DNA of 35,520 nucleotides, from NCBI GenBank assembly GCA_005884455.1, contig VBCH01000056.1, positions 1 to 35,520 on the forward strand. The letters run 5' to 3'. The stretch is from Betaproteobacteria bacterium (lineage in GTDB: Bacteria; Pseudomonadota; Gammaproteobacteria; Burkholderiales; SG8-39). The position numbers and the translations under genes were made by a program. Below, one piece after another: positions 1 to 8,717 of this stretch. The stretch's first letter is position 1. Each line of letters starts with the position of its first letter. The notes under the pieces were generated by a model. It did no database searches. It was not told the origin of the DNA and was given only the letters and a program-made list of their open reading frames with translations.

Positions 1-381
1 GCCACCCAACAACGGGCTTTCGCCCTCTACGACGAGGCTCTCGAAGCCGGTATCGCGGCCGTTCGCCCCGGAGCCAACGCGGGAGACGTCGCGCGGGCGC
101 AAAACGAAGTATTTCGCCGCCATGGCCTCGGCGACTACGTGACCTCGGAATACACCCGCGTGCGCGGCCACGGGCTGGGCCTCTACGTAGACGGGCGGCC
201 CGCCGTGCTCGAGGACGTCGATCTGGATCTCGAGCCCGACATGACCCTCGTCGTCCATCCGAACACCTATCATCCGGAGGTCGGGTATTTCGTGCACGGG
301 GATTCGGTGCGCGTCACGCCCGGAGGCTGCGAGGTCCTGACCCGGACTCCGCGGCGATTGTTTTCCGTGCCGCTGGGCTAA
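1..381 (+). CDS. M24-family (aminopeptidase P/creatinase-like) protein, C-terminal part
   Basis: The reading frame is open from the first base to a TAA at 379-381, so the N-terminus lies outside the window; 126 residues are visible. The pattern is the end of the pita-bread fold of M24 metallopeptidases: a GHGLGL motif, a segment ending in a VHPN turn, and a closing V-T-P-G-G-C-E-V-L-T stretch like the usual 'VTE-G-E-LT'. The Gly-His-Gly motif keeps one expected metal-ligand histidine. The two glutamates normally found in 'EPG' and 'IED' positions read VHPN and VHGDSV, so metal-dependent peptidase activity is doubtful. A second M24-like gene begins 4 bases after the stop, probably in the same operon. 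Family membership is fairly sure; substrate and activity are unknown. Confidence 0.7.
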   Translation, partial: ATQQRAFALYDEALEAGIAAVRPGANAGDVARAQNEVFRRHGLGDYVTSEYTRVRGHGLGLYVDGRPAVLEDVDLDLEPDMTLVVHPNTYHPEVGYFVHGDSVRVTPGGCEVLTRTPRRLFSVPLG

Positions 382-385
382 AGCC

Positions 386-1471
386 GTGCGGCGCGGGTTG
401 ATCAGCTGGTCGCGCGACGAAGTTCCCCCTTCGGTACTCGATCGCCGCGTAGAACGACTTCAAGAAAAAATTCAATCAGCGAAACTGGATGCGGTCCTCT
501 TGTACACCTCCTTTGCGCGCCCGAGCGCCGTGGCCTGGCTCACGCATTTCGTGCCCTATTGGAACGAGGCGCTGCTCGCGGTCTTCCCGACCGGAGCGCC
601 GGTGCTGCTTGCGGCATTCTCCAAGCGCGTGCACGACTGGATTCGAAGCGTCAGTCACCTCGGCGAAGTGCGTTCCGCGCCCGACCTGGGCCGAGCAGCG
701 GTGAATTTTCTCGAAGAGCGTCTTCTGAAGCCCTCGAGTATCGGCGTCCTGGAGCTCGATGCCCTGCCCTGGTCCGTCGCCGAACCCATCGCCAAGTCCA
801 GGTACGGACGTGGGCTCGTCGATGCGACGGGTTTGTTCGCCGCGATCCGCCAGCCGGCGGATGAAGCCGAGATCCGGCTCGCGCACCGTGCCGCGGAAAT
901 CGCGACCCGGGCGTTTAGCGCTCTGCCCGCTCGAGCGCACCGCGCGTCCGAGGTACTCTCCACGCTCGAACGCTCGGCGCGGCTCGACGGCGCCGAGGAG
1001 GTCCTCCCGCGGCTCGCGCCGGATCTACGCGCGGACGCGACGCTGCGCCGATTCGAGGGCGACGCTTCTCTCGGAGAGTGTTTTGCGATCGAGCTGTCCG
1101 TCGCCTACAAGGCGACCTGGGTCCGCGTTGCACGAAGTTTCTGCAACGGCGCCGAGCCGCAGAGCTGGCGCCGCGCGGCCGAATGGTTTTCCCGAGCAGG
1201 CGGAAGCTTGAACGAAGCGAATATTGCCTCCGGTCTTGCAGCCGCGGGCGGCGCGCCGCCCGGGAGGCTAGTCGCATGGACCGTGGAAACCTGCCTCGGC
1301 AGCCCGCCGCTTTCAGTCGTTGCCTGCGACCAGACGCCCCCGCGGCCGGTGCTCCCTGCGGGTTCCCTTGCCACCTTGTCCTTGCGGCTGGGTCTTGACG
1401 ACGGCCCCTGGCTGGGCTCCGGGCCCCTCATTCTCGGAACCCGCGGCCAGGGGGCCCGGTGCCTCATCTGA
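386..1471 (+). CDS. M24/creatinase-like protein, probably catalytically inactive
   Basis: 361 residues from a GTG codon 4 bases after the preceding gene's stop. Residues about 15-150 resemble the creatinase N-terminal domain; the rest resembles the M24 pita-bread domain, with an '[20 protein letters not shown]' helix as in Xaa-Pro peptidases. Where active members carry the metal-binding Asp pair ('D...G...D..RT'), this protein reads [20 protein letters not shown], so the second Asp is Val and the first is Glu. No GHG motif is visible. It may be a pseudo-enzyme or the partner of the preceding M24 protein (inference). Its last 159 bases overlap the 3' end of uvrB on the opposite strand; its own C-terminus ([18 protein letters not shown]) looks family-like, so this gene is the better-supported owner of the overlap. 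Confidence 0.65.
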   Translation: MRRGLISWSRDEVPPSVLDRRVERLQEKIQSAKLDAVLLYTSFARPSAVAWLTHFVPYWNEALLAVFPTGAPVLLAAFSKRVHDWIRSVSHLGEVRSAPDLGRAAVNFLEERLLKPSSIGVLELDALPWSVAEPIAKSRYGRGLVDATGLFAAIRQPADEAEIRLAHRAAEIATRAFSALPARAHRASEVLSTLERSARLDGAEEVLPRLAPDLRADATLRRFEGDASLGECFAIELSVAYKATWVRVARSFCNGAEPQSWRRAAEWFSRAGGSLNEANIASGLAAAGGAPPGRLVAWTVETCLGSPPLSVVACDQTPPRPVLPAGSLATLSLRLGLDDGPWLGSGPLILGTRGQGARCLI

Positions 1472-3355
1472 GGGCGAGGCGCCAAAAACGCTCCGCCTGA
1501 GCTCGGCGAGACGATCGCGCGCTTCGGCGGCTTTTTCGAACTCTAAATTGCGCGCGTAGTCGAGCATCTCCTTTTCCAGCCGCTTGATCTCGCGGGCAAG
1601 CTGCTTCTCCGACATCGACTCGTAGCGCGCCTGTTCCTGGGCGGCTTTCAACTCTATCTGCACGTCCTGGAAGTCGCGGGCACCCTCGATCATGTCGTGC
1701 ACCGACTTGGAAATGCCGATCGGCGTGATGCCGCGCTTCGCATTGAATTCGATCTGCTTCGCACGGCGGCGATCAGTCTCTCCGATTGCGCGTTTCATCG
1801 AGTCGGTGACCGTGTCGGCGTAGAGAATGGCCATTCCGTTCAGATGGCGCGCCGCACGGCCGATCGTCTGGATGAGCGATCGCTCCGAACGCAGGAAGAC
1901 CGTCTCCACCTCCGAGTGCAGATAGCGCACCTTGACTCCGTGCTCGGCGAGATAATCGGTGAGCTCCTCGGCCATGCGCTTGGTGAGCGTCGTCACCAGC
2001 ACCCGTTCCCGGCGCACGACGCGCAGATTGATCTCGCTGAGCAGATCGTCCACCTGCGTCGAGGCGGGGCGCACTTCGAGCAACGGGTCGACGAGGCCGG
2101 TCGGCCGCACGACCTGCTCAACGATCTGCCCCGAGCTCTGGCGCTCGTATTCCGCTGGAGTCGCCGACACGAACACGGTCTGGCGCATGACCTGTTCGAA
2201 CTCCTCGAACTTGAGCGGACGATTGTCCAGGGCCGAAGGCAGGCGAAAGCCATACTCCACGAGGTTCTCCTTGCGCGAGCGATCGCCGCGGTACATGCCC
2301 CCCAGCTGGCCGATAGTAACGTGCGATTCGTCGATGAACATCAGCGCGTTCGGCGGCAAATAGTCGATCAGAGTCGGCGGCGGCTCGCCCTCTTTCCTTC
2401 CGGACAAGTGCCGCGAATAGTTCTCGATGCCCTTGCAGAAGCCCAGCTCGCTCAGCATCTCCAGGTCGAAACGCGTGCGCTGCTCGATGCGCTGAGCCTC
2501 CAGGAGCTTGCCTGCGCTCTGGAAGTGCTCGATCCGCTCGGCGAGCTCGATCTTGATCGCCTCGATCGCGCGCAGGGTCGTCTCTCGGGGCGTCACGTAG
2601 TGGCTCGAGGGATAGACCGTGAAGCGCGGCACGCGCTGGCTCGCATGCCCGGTCAGCGGGTCGAACAGCGTCAAGCTCTCGACCTCGTCGTCGAGAAGCG
2701 CGATGCGCAGCGCCGTCTCGGAGTTCTCGGCGGGGAACACGTCGAGGACGTCGCCGCGCACGCGGAATGTGCCGCGCTTGAATTCGAGCTCGTTTCGCTC
2801 GTACTGCATCGCCGCGAGGCGCGCGATCACGTCGCGCTGGGGCATCCGCTCCTTTTCGCGCACGTGCAGGATCATGCCGTGGTAGTCGACCGGGTTGCCG
2901 ATGCCGTAGATGCAGGACACCGTCGCAACGATCACGGTGTCCTTGCGTTCGAGCAGCGACTTCGTCGCCGACAGCCGCATCTGCTCGATGTGCTCGTTGA
3001 TGCTCGAGTCCTTCTCGATATAGAGGTCCCGCGACGGAACATAGGCCTCGGGCTGGTAATAGTCGTAATAGGAGACGAAGTACTCGATCGCGTTCTCGGG
3101 GAAGGACTCGCGCATCTCGGAATAGAGCTGGGCGGCAAGGGTCTTGTTCGGCGCGAGCACGAGAGCCGGCCGCCCGAGGCGCGCGATCACGTTCGCCATG
3201 GTGAATGTCTTCCCCGAGCCCGTGACGCCGAGCAGGGTCTGATACGAGAGGCCGTCGCGGATGCCCTCGACGAGCTTGTCGATGGCTTCGGGCTGATCGC
3301 CTGCCGGAGGGAACGCCTCGGCCAGACGGAATGGGCTGTGGGGGAAGTCGAGCAT
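1313..3355 (-). CDS. uvrB: Excinuclease ABC subunit B with an internal deletion and an unusual C-terminal tail
   Basis: UvrB is the damage-verifying helicase-like subunit of UvrABC nucleotide excision repair. With ATG at 3355 (a GTG lies just before it) the protein has 680 residues. Visible are Walker A GVTGSGKT (43-50), the beta-hairpin [10 protein letters not shown], the DESH box, the RPTGL...EVRP segment, the motif VI region QTIGRAAR and a C-terminal UVR domain ([20 protein letters not shown]). Between residues 486 and 487 (bases 1897/1898) the chain jumps from HSEVETV straight to FLRSERSL. In UvrB proteins these are separated by about 44 residues containing 'GINLLREGLD' (motif V) and 'DADKEG'. 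The loss is in frame. After the UVR domain there is a 55-residue Gly/Pro/Arg-rich tail that lies antisense to the M24-like gene. Identity is certain; function is doubtful. Confidence 0.93.
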   Translation of the reverse strand: MLDFPHSPFRLAEAFPPAGDQPEAIDKLVEGIRDGLSYQTLLGVTGSGKTFTMANVIARLGRPALVLAPNKTLAAQLYSEMRESFPENAIEYFVSYYDYYQPEAYVPSRDLYIEKDSSINEHIEQMRLSATKSLLERKDTVIVATVSCIYGIGNPVDYHGMILHVREKERMPQRDVIARLAAMQYERNELEFKRGTFRVRGDVLDVFPAENSETALRIALLDDEVESLTLFDPLTGHASQRVPRFTVYPSSHYVTPRETTLRAIEAIKIELAERIEHFQSAGKLLEAQRIEQRTRFDLEMLSELGFCKGIENYSRHLSGRKEGEPPPTLIDYLPPNALMFIDESHVTIGQLGGMYRGDRSRKENLVEYGFRLPSALDNRPLKFEEFEQVMRQTVFVSATPAEYERQSSGQIVEQVVRPTGLVDPLLEVRPASTQVDDLLSEINLRVVRRERVLVTTLTKRMAEELTDYLAEHGVKVRYLHSEVETVFLRSERSLIQTIGRAARHLNGMAILYADTVTDSMKRAIGETDRRRAKQIEFNAKRGITPIGISKSVHDMIEGARDFQDVQIELKAAQEQARYESMSEKQLAREIKRLEKEMLDYARNLEFEKAAEARDRLAELRRSVFGASPSDEAPGPLAAGSENEGPGAQPGAVVKTQPQGQGGKGTRREHRPRGRLVAGND

Positions 3356-3418
3356 CACGGGTGCCGCACTGCGAGAGGAAGCATGAAAGCTTTTGAGTCT
3401 AGCACGATGAAACCGGCG

Positions 3419-4744
3419 CTACCGCGACGCCGGCCCGGCGTCCAGAAGCCGAGTGACCGTGTCCAGAAGGAAGCCGATCTCCGCCTCGCCGATGACGTAA
3501 GGCGGCATCCAGTAAACGGTAGCGCCTAGGGGGCGCAGCAGCACGCCCGCCTCGAGAGCGCGTCGGTAAAAATCCTGACCGAATCCCGGCTTGGCTTCCC
3601 GCACCTCGAACGCCCAGATCATTCCCGTGTTGCGGAAGTGGGCGACGCGCCGGTGCGAGCGCAGGCTCCCGGCGCGCCGGTTGAGGATCGCCGCGGTATT
3701 CCGGTTGCGCTCCAACACTTTCTCTTCTTCCAGGATGTCGAGCACCGCGAGGGCCGCGCTGCAGGCAAGCGGGTTGCCGCTGAAGGAATGCGAGTGAAGG
3801 AAGCCCCGCTCGAGCCTGTCGTCGTAGAAAGCCTGGTAGACGCGATCGGTCGCCAGCACCACCGAGAGCGAAAGGTAGCCGCCCGTGAGACCCTTGGAGA
3901 GGCACAGGAAGTCGGGATTGATTCCCGCCTGTTCGCACGCGAACAGGGTTCCGGTGCGCCCGAACCCCACCGCGATCTCGTCGGCGATGAGGTGGACGTC
4001 GAAGCGCTCGCAAAGCTCGCGGGCGCGGCGCAGGTATTCCGCGTCGTACATGGCCATCCCGCCCGCGCATTGCACCAGCGGCTCGACGATAAGCGCGGCA
4101 GTTTCGTCTGCGTGGCGCTCGAAATGCTCTTCGAGCGCCTTTGCGCAGCGTCGCGCATACTCCTGCGGTGTCTCACCCGGCTCGGCCAGGCGCCAGTCCG
4201 GAGAAGGCACCTGCGCACTCGCGCGCAGGAGCGGAGCGTAGGTATCGCGGTACAGAGGGATATCCGTGACCGACAGAGCGCCGAGCGTCTCCCCGTGGTA
4301 GCTGTTCGAGAGCGTCACGAATCCACTCTTCGTCGACCGGCCGGCGTTTCTCCAGTAGTGATAGCTCATCTTCAAGGCGATTTCGACCGCGGACGCGCCG
4401 TCGGAGGCGAAAAAGCAATGGCCGAGGCCGCCGGGAGCGAGCTTCGCGAGACGCTCGGAGAGTTCAACGGCCGGCGCGTGCGTAAACCCTGCGAGCATGA
4501 CGTGTTCCAGCGAATCGAGCTGGCGCCGTAGCGCGGCATTGATGCGGGGGTTGCCGTGCCCCAGCAGGTTGACCCACCATGAGCCGATCGCATCGAGGAT
4601 GCGGCGGCCTTCGAAATCGTAGAGCCAGACCCCTTCGGCGCGGCTCACCGGCACGAGCGGCAGCGTTTCGTGGTGTTTCATCTGCGTGCAGGGATGCCAG
4701 ACTGCGCGCAGGCTGCGCTCGAGCATCTTTGCATTCTCGTTCAC
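3419..4744 (-). CDS. bioA: Adenosylmethionine-8-amino-7-oxononanoate aminotransferase (DAPA synthase)
   Basis: BioA transfers the amino group of S-adenosylmethionine to 7-keto-8-aminopelargonate, giving 7,8-diaminopelargonate in biotin synthesis, with PLP as cofactor. Visible are the N-terminal WHPCTQMK motif, SWWVNLLGHGNP, the SYHGETLGALS segment, the ADEIAVGFGRTG cofactor motif and the PLP lysine in LSKGLTGGYL (residue 284). The frame is open further upstream, but that part is out-of-frame coding for bioD. I chose GTG at 4744, whose first bases overlap the bioD stop as GTGA; ATG at 4726 (MLERSLRAVWHPC) is the alternative. Length of 441 residues is normal. It is the third bio gene in the run bioF-bioD-bioA. 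Confidence 0.95.
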   Translation of the reverse strand: MNENAKMLERSLRAVWHPCTQMKHHETLPLVPVSRAEGVWLYDFEGRRILDAIGSWWVNLLGHGNPRINAALRRQLDSLEHVMLAGFTHAPAVELSERLAKLAPGGLGHCFFASDGASAVEIALKMSYHYWRNAGRSTKSGFVTLSNSYHGETLGALSVTDIPLYRDTYAPLLRASAQVPSPDWRLAEPGETPQEYARRCAKALEEHFERHADETAALIVEPLVQCAGGMAMYDAEYLRRARELCERFDVHLIADEIAVGFGRTGTLFACEQAGINPDFLCLSKGLTGGYLSLSVVLATDRVYQAFYDDRLERGFLHSHSFSGNPLACSAALAVLDILEEEKVLERNRNTAAILNRRAGSLRSHRRVAHFRNTGMIWAFEVREAKPGFGQDFYRRALEAGVLLRPLGATVYWMPPYVIGEAEIGFLLDTVTRLLDAGPASR

Positions 4745-5418
4745 GCTGTGGACTCGATCAGCGCATCGAAGGACAAAAGACCCGCAACGCCCGCAGGGGT
4801 CGGCTCGCGCAGAAATGGCACTACACCGAGCAGCGGACAATCGAGGCGCTGCTCGAGAGCGCGGATGTTGCCGTCCAAATGAGGCATGTCGGGGAAGATG
4901 CAATTCGCCACCCAGCCCGCGCAGCGCAATCCGGAAGCTTCGATCTGCCGCCGCGTGAGCAGGGCGTGATTCAGGCAGCCGAGCCGCATCCCGACGACGA
5001 GCACCATAGGCAGACCGAGCCGCGCGGCGAGATCGGCGCCGGTCTGGGTTGCGCTGAGCGGCACGAGAAAACCTCCGGCGCCCTCCACCACTACGATGTC
5101 GGCCAGCCGCGAGAGCTCCTCGTGGGCGCTCGCGATCGTTTCAAGGTCAATTTCGACGCCTGCAAGTTCCGCTGCGATATGCGGTGCGATGGCCGGGTCG
5201 AACGCGTAAGGATTCGCGATTCGCGCCCTTGCTTGCACCGTGCTGGCGTTCGCGAGCGCCTCCACATCCGCCCAGTGACCTGCGTCGCGCCCTGCGGCAA
5301 CGGGCTTCATGCCCACCACGGACTTCCCCGTCCGCGCAAAAGCGCGCAGCAGCGCGCAGGCGACCAGGGTCTTGCCGACCCCGGTGTCCGTTCCGGTGAC
5401 GAAATAGCCCTGACCCAC
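4741..5418 (-). CDS. bioD: Dethiobiotin synthetase
   Basis: ATP-dependent carboxylation and ring closure of 7,8-diaminopelargonate to dethiobiotin, the step after BioA. 225 residues, the usual length. The P-loop is at the N-terminus (GTDTGVGKT), followed by the KPVAAG substrate loop, VEGAGGFLVPLS in the middle and the VANCIFPD motif near the C-terminal third. The start codon is GTG at 5418, 22 bases after the bioF stop. Its stop codon overlaps the likely bioA start by four bases, so the two are probably translationally coupled. Confidence 0.95.
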   Translation of the reverse strand: MGQGYFVTGTDTGVGKTLVACALLRAFARTGKSVVGMKPVAAGRDAGHWADVEALANASTVQARARIANPYAFDPAIAPHIAAELAGVEIDLETIASAHEELSRLADIVVVEGAGGFLVPLSATQTGADLAARLGLPMVLVVGMRLGCLNHALLTRRQIEASGLRCAGWVANCIFPDMPHLDGNIRALEQRLDCPLLGVVPFLREPTPAGVAGLLSFDALIESTA

Positions 5419-5440
5419 GTTCGGGCGCCCCGTTCTGCGT

Positions 5441-6679
5441 TCAGGCCTGCGTCGCCACGCCGCTTCGGCACACCTCGTTCAGCGCCGCGGCGAGGCGCAG
5501 GACCTCCTGCTCGCTATGCGCCGCAGAAAGCGAAATGCGCAAACGTGCGGTGCCCTCCGGCACGGTCGGCGGCCGGATCGCAGGCACGAGAATGCCGCGC
5601 TCGCGCAGCGCAGCGCTCGCTCGTACCGCCTCGCTGTTCGCGCCCAGGACGAGCGGTTGAATCGGCGTATCCGAGGGAGCAAGGTCCCTCTCGCCCTCAC
5701 GCATCTCGTCCTTCAGCACCACGATCAGCTTTCGCAGCCGCTCGCGACGCCATTCGTCTTCCCGGATGAGCTGCAGGCTCGTTTCGATCGCGGCCGCGAG
5801 CATCGCGGGCGCGGCCGTGGTGTAGATATAGGTTCGCGCCCGCTGCAGCACCGTTTCCACGATTTCCTCGGCGCCCGCGACGAATGCGCCGGCGACGCCT
5901 GCCGCCTTGCCGAGCGTTCCGACGTAGACGAGACGCGGGGAGCGCAGGCCGAAGTGCGCCGGCGTGCCGCGGCCTTCGGGGCCGATCACGCCGAAACCGT
6001 GCGCGTCGTCGACCAGGAGCAGGGCATCGTGACGTTCGCACAAATCGAGCATAGCCGGCAAGGGCGTGATGTCGCCGTCCATGCTGAATACGCCATCGGT
6101 GACGATCAGTTTCGTCCTTGCGTCGGACTCGGCCAGCGCTCCCGACAGGAACCCGCTATCCGCGTGCGGATAGCGGACCACTCGGGCGCGCGACAGGCGC
6201 ACGCCGTCGATCAGCGAGGCGTGGTTGAGCTCATCGGAGAAAATCGCGTCCTCCGGCCCCGCGAGCGCGGTGACAGCGCCGATGTTCGCCTGATATCCGG
6301 TGGAAAAAAGCAGAGCCCGCGGCATCTGCATGAACTCGGCGAGCTTCGCCTCGAGGCGCTCGTGCGCGGCGCTGTGCCCGCTCAGAAGATGCGAGGCGCC
6401 CTCCCCGACCCCGAAACGCGACGCGGCCTCGATCGCCGCTTCCACGATCCGCGGGTGGCTGGCGAGCCCCAGGTAGTCGTTGCTGCAGAACGCGAGGACC
6501 TCCCGCCCGCCCACGACGATTCGCGGCCCCTGCGGGCTCTGGCGGACGAGGCGGCTGCGGCGCAGACCGCGGCGCTCGAGCTCGGCGAGCTGCTGGGCGA
6601 GGCGTTGAAAGATCAAGGGCGGACCGTGGCGCGAAAAACCGCGTGGTTCACGCCTGCGGTTTGAGGCGGGCAAGCGCAT
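5441..6679 (-). CDS. bioF: 8-amino-7-oxononanoate synthase
   Basis: PLP-dependent condensation of pimeloyl-ACP (or -CoA) with alanine, the first step of the conserved biotin ring assembly. Motifs: SNDYLGLASHPR, FSTGYQANIGA, DELNHASLIDG, FSMDGDITPL, VDDAHGFGVIG, the PLP lysine in GTLGKAAGVAG, and the C-terminal IRPPTVPEGTARLR. The start is uncertain. ATG at 6679 lies inside the preceding gene and gives 412 residues; a TTG at 6616 would give 391, closer to the family length, and begins just before the conserved FQRLAQQLAEL helix. No strong ribosome binding site precedes either. No bioB or bioC is visible here, so the pimeloyl supply and the last step are encoded elsewhere. Confidence 0.94.
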   Translation of the reverse strand: MRLPASNRRREPRGFSRHGPPLIFQRLAQQLAELERRGLRRSRLVRQSPQGPRIVVGGREVLAFCSNDYLGLASHPRIVEAAIEAASRFGVGEGASHLLSGHSAAHERLEAKLAEFMQMPRALLFSTGYQANIGAVTALAGPEDAIFSDELNHASLIDGVRLSRARVVRYPHADSGFLSGALAESDARTKLIVTDGVFSMDGDITPLPAMLDLCERHDALLLVDDAHGFGVIGPEGRGTPAHFGLRSPRLVYVGTLGKAAGVAGAFVAGAEEIVETVLQRARTYIYTTAAPAMLAAAIETSLQLIREDEWRRERLRKLIVVLKDEMREGERDLAPSDTPIQPLVLGANSEAVRASAALRERGILVPAIRPPTVPEGTARLRISLSAAHSEQEVLRLAAALNEVCRSGVATQA

Positions 6680-7361
6680 GGGCCCGCCACATGGGCCAGG
6701 CACGAGCGTAATCCTGATTGGGAACGGAAGCGCGGACCTCCTGCTCGTCGAGGTAGGTGATCTTGCCGCCGGCCCCCGCGATTGCGATCGCCTGGAGCTG
6801 CATTCGTGCGCTCATTTCGAGATAGATGCTGCGCCCCACTGCGCGGGGGAGGCTCTCGCCCACGGTGACCGAGCCGTGACCGCGCATCAGGGCCGCCGGC
6901 GATTTCCCCAGCGTCTTGGCGAGCGCCTGCCCCAGATAGGGCGTCTTGACCAGCAAATCGGTGCCCTTCTCCGCATCGCGGATCTCGAAGTTCGGGACCC
7001 CCTCTCCCACGAACGCCGCCATGTGGAAAAGCGGGCGCATCGCGACTGCCGTGACGCTGAACGGCACGACCGAGGGGGAATGATTGTGCACGACCGCGTT
7101 CACGTCCGGACGCGCCTTGAAGATCTCGCCGTGAATGAAACGCTCGCGCACCGACTCTCGTCCCCGCGGATCGATCGGGTTGCTGTCGAGGTCGTACTCC
7201 ATGATGTCCTCGGGCATGACCATTTCCGGCGCAAGCGAGCGCGCCAGGAGATAGCGCCTGGGGTCGCGGTCCGAGCGCACGCTTACATGCCCGTAGGCAT
7301 CGATGACGCCGTGCTCGGCCAGGATTCGGTATGCGGCGACCAGGTCTTCGGTCTGGCTCAT
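6648..7361 (-). CDS. Class II aldolase/adducin-family protein
   Basis: 237 residues. The fold is recognisable from LAEHGVIDAYGHVSVR near the N-terminus, the metal-site segment AVVHNHSPSVVPF in the middle (His-x-His), and LMRGHGSVTVGESL further on (third His). These are the zinc ligands of class II aldolases such as fuculose-phosphate aldolase. Members of the family also include decarboxylases and dehydratases, so the reaction cannot be named. A weak purine-rich site (AAGAGAGC) precedes the ATG. It lies 39 bases downstream of the Bug receptor gene and runs into bioF, so all are probably co-transcribed; whether it has any role in biotin synthesis is unknown. Confidence 0.82.
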   Translation of the reverse strand: MSQTEDLVAAYRILAEHGVIDAYGHVSVRSDRDPRRYLLARSLAPEMVMPEDIMEYDLDSNPIDPRGRESVRERFIHGEIFKARPDVNAVVHNHSPSVVPFSVTAVAMRPLFHMAAFVGEGVPNFEIRDAEKGTDLLVKTPYLGQALAKTLGKSPAALMRGHGSVTVGESLPRAVGRSIYLEMSARMQLQAIAIAGAGGKITYLDEQEVRASVPNQDYARAWPMWRAHALARLKPQA

Positions 7362-7400
7362 TTGCTCTCTTGTCTTGTGATCGGTGAAATCCGCTTGGGG

Positions 7401-8396
7401 TCAGTCCGCCTTGATGCCTGCGGTCGCGACCACGCGCGACCAGCGCGCCAATTCCTTCTTTACGAGGTCGCCGAAGCGCTCGGGAGTCCCTCCGCCGGGA
7501 ATCATTCCCTGCTTGGCAAGCAGTTCACGGATGTCGGGTTGCCGCAGCAGCACGTTCAGTTCGGCGTTGAGTTTCGCGACGACCGCTCGGGGCGCGCCCG
7601 CGGGCGCGAACACACCGTACCAGGTGTCGACTTCGAGATCCGGAAGATCCAGCTCCTTCAACGTCGGCACCTTGGGAAACGCCGGCGAGCGTTCCGCGCT
7701 CATCACCGCAAGCATGCGGAGCTTCCCGCCATGGACGTACGGCGCCGCAGTCTGCAGGGGCACGACCATGGCCTGCACGTGACCGGCCATGAGATCGGTG
7801 AGCGCGCCGCCGGTTGCCTTGTAAGGCACGTGCACGAGATCGATGTGCGCCTGCAGCTTGAGGAGCTCCATTGCGAGGTGCTGTGGCGTGCCGTTGCCGG
7901 GCGACGCGTAGTAGAGCTTGCCGGGCTCGCGTTTCGCGAGCTCGATCAGCTCGCGCGCCGAGGTCACCGGCAGCTGCGGATTGACGAGCACCGTCGCAAC
8001 GTTGGTGGCGAGCAGCACCACCGGCTCGAAGCTTTTGATCGGATCGTAGGGAAGCTGCGGATGGAGCGCCGGATTGGTGCTGAAGGAGGTCGCCGTACAA
8101 AGCAAGGTATGGCCGTCCGGCGCGGATTTCGCGACGAAGTCGGCTCCTATGTTGCCCGAAGCGCCCGCGCGGTTGTCGGTGACGACGGCGATCTTCCAGC
8201 GCTCGGCAAGTTTCGGTCCGAGAATCCGCGCGAGGATGTCCGCGCCAGTGCCCGGGGTATAGGGAACGACGATTTGAATCGTCCGAGCAGGCCACGCGCC
8301 CGCATCCTGCGCGAGAGAAGCGGCAGAACCCAGCGCCAAAGCCAGTCCCAGCGCCCCCAATACACGATGGCATGCCCTTTCACGCGGTGGGATCAT
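7401..8396 (-). CDS. Bug/TctC-family periplasmic solute-binding receptor
   Basis: 331 residues with an N-terminal signal peptide (basic start, hydrophobic LGALGLALALGSAASLA, likely cleavage before QDAGAWP). The mature protein opens with WPARTIQIVVPYTPGTGADI, the standard opening of tripartite tricarboxylate transporter receptors, followed by DNRAGASGNIGADFVAKSAPDGHTLL and the MAGHVQAM segment. These extracytoplasmic receptors bind carboxylates, amides or aromatic acids and are greatly expanded in Burkholderiales, mostly as orphans without TctAB. No transporter gene is nearby, so this is one of the orphan type. The ligand cannot be predicted. It starts a colinear run into the aldolase and biotin genes. 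Confidence 0.9.
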   Translation of the reverse strand: MIPPRERACHRVLGALGLALALGSAASLAQDAGAWPARTIQIVVPYTPGTGADILARILGPKLAERWKIAVVTDNRAGASGNIGADFVAKSAPDGHTLLCTATSFSTNPALHPQLPYDPIKSFEPVVLLATNVATVLVNPQLPVTSARELIELAKREPGKLYYASPGNGTPQHLAMELLKLQAHIDLVHVPYKATGGALTDLMAGHVQAMVVPLQTAAPYVHGGKLRMLAVMSAERSPAFPKVPTLKELDLPDLEVDTWYGVFAPAGAPRAVVAKLNAELNVLLRQPDIRELLAKQGMIPGGGTPERFGDLVKKELARWSRVVATAGIKAD

Positions 8397-8496
8397 CGGT
8401 GCGTTTCCTTCCTCGCGGCGGCGTCCACGGATCCATTATGCCCAAGTGACATCGGTTCCGTCTGCAGCCGGATCGGTTTATCTTCAACCCGTCGCG

Positions 8497-8525
8497 TTGA
8501 CCGGCCCCCTGCGGGGAATTAGAAT
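8497..8525 (+). promoter_or_regulatory. Sigma-70 promoter of tRNA-Asn
   Basis: TTGACC at 8497-8502 and TAGAAT at 8520-8525 are separated by exactly 17 bases; each hexamer matches consensus at five of six positions. The predicted start near 8532 is about 40 bases before the tRNA, a reasonable leader for RNase processing. This is the best -35/-10 pair I found in the window. Confidence 0.7.
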
Positions 8526-8571
8526 ACGCGCCTTCCAATTTCTCCGGCGACACGCTCGTCGGAGTCTCGAA

Positions 8572-8647
8572 TCCCCGATAGCTCAGTTGGTAGAGCGACG
8601 GACTGTTAATCCGCAGGTCCCAGGTTCGAGCCCTGGTCGGGGAGCCA
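8572..8647 (+). tRNA. tRNA-Asn (anticodon GTT)
   Basis: 76 bases folding as a full cloverleaf: acceptor TCCCCGA (8572-8578) pairs with TCGGGGA (8637-8643), discriminator G at 8644, and an encoded CCA at 8645-8647. The D-loop reads AGTTGGTAGA, the anticodon loop is CTGTTAA with GTT, and the T-arm is CCAGG-TTCGAGC-CCTGG. No intron and no integrase or repeated attachment site follows it. Confidence 0.97.
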
Positions 8648-8717
8648 AAATTCGATTGTGCGCGCCTGGACCGACGAGGTAGACTGGTGCCGTTTTCAAC
8701 GAAGGGAGCTCCAAGAA

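Noticed and set aside
1697-3529. 610-codon open frame on the plus strand opposite uvrB
   Set aside because: It is an antisense shadow in GC-rich sequence: the minus strand encodes recognisable UvrB motifs throughout, and the plus translation has no family signature and an abnormal Arg/His/Leu-rich composition.
4745-4903. Longer bioA start within bioD
   Set aside because: The extra 53 residues are Arg/Ser/Ala-rich and overlap bioD coding sequence; the family begins near the WHPCTQ motif.
6678-8522. 614-codon open frame opposite the aldolase and Bug receptor genes
   Set aside because: Spans two well-supported genes on the other strand, composition is unlike protein, no ribosome binding site.
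8572-8647. Integration site of a mobile element at tRNA-Asn
   Set aside because: No integrase gene and no repeat of the tRNA 3' end was seen nearby; the flanking genes are ordinary.
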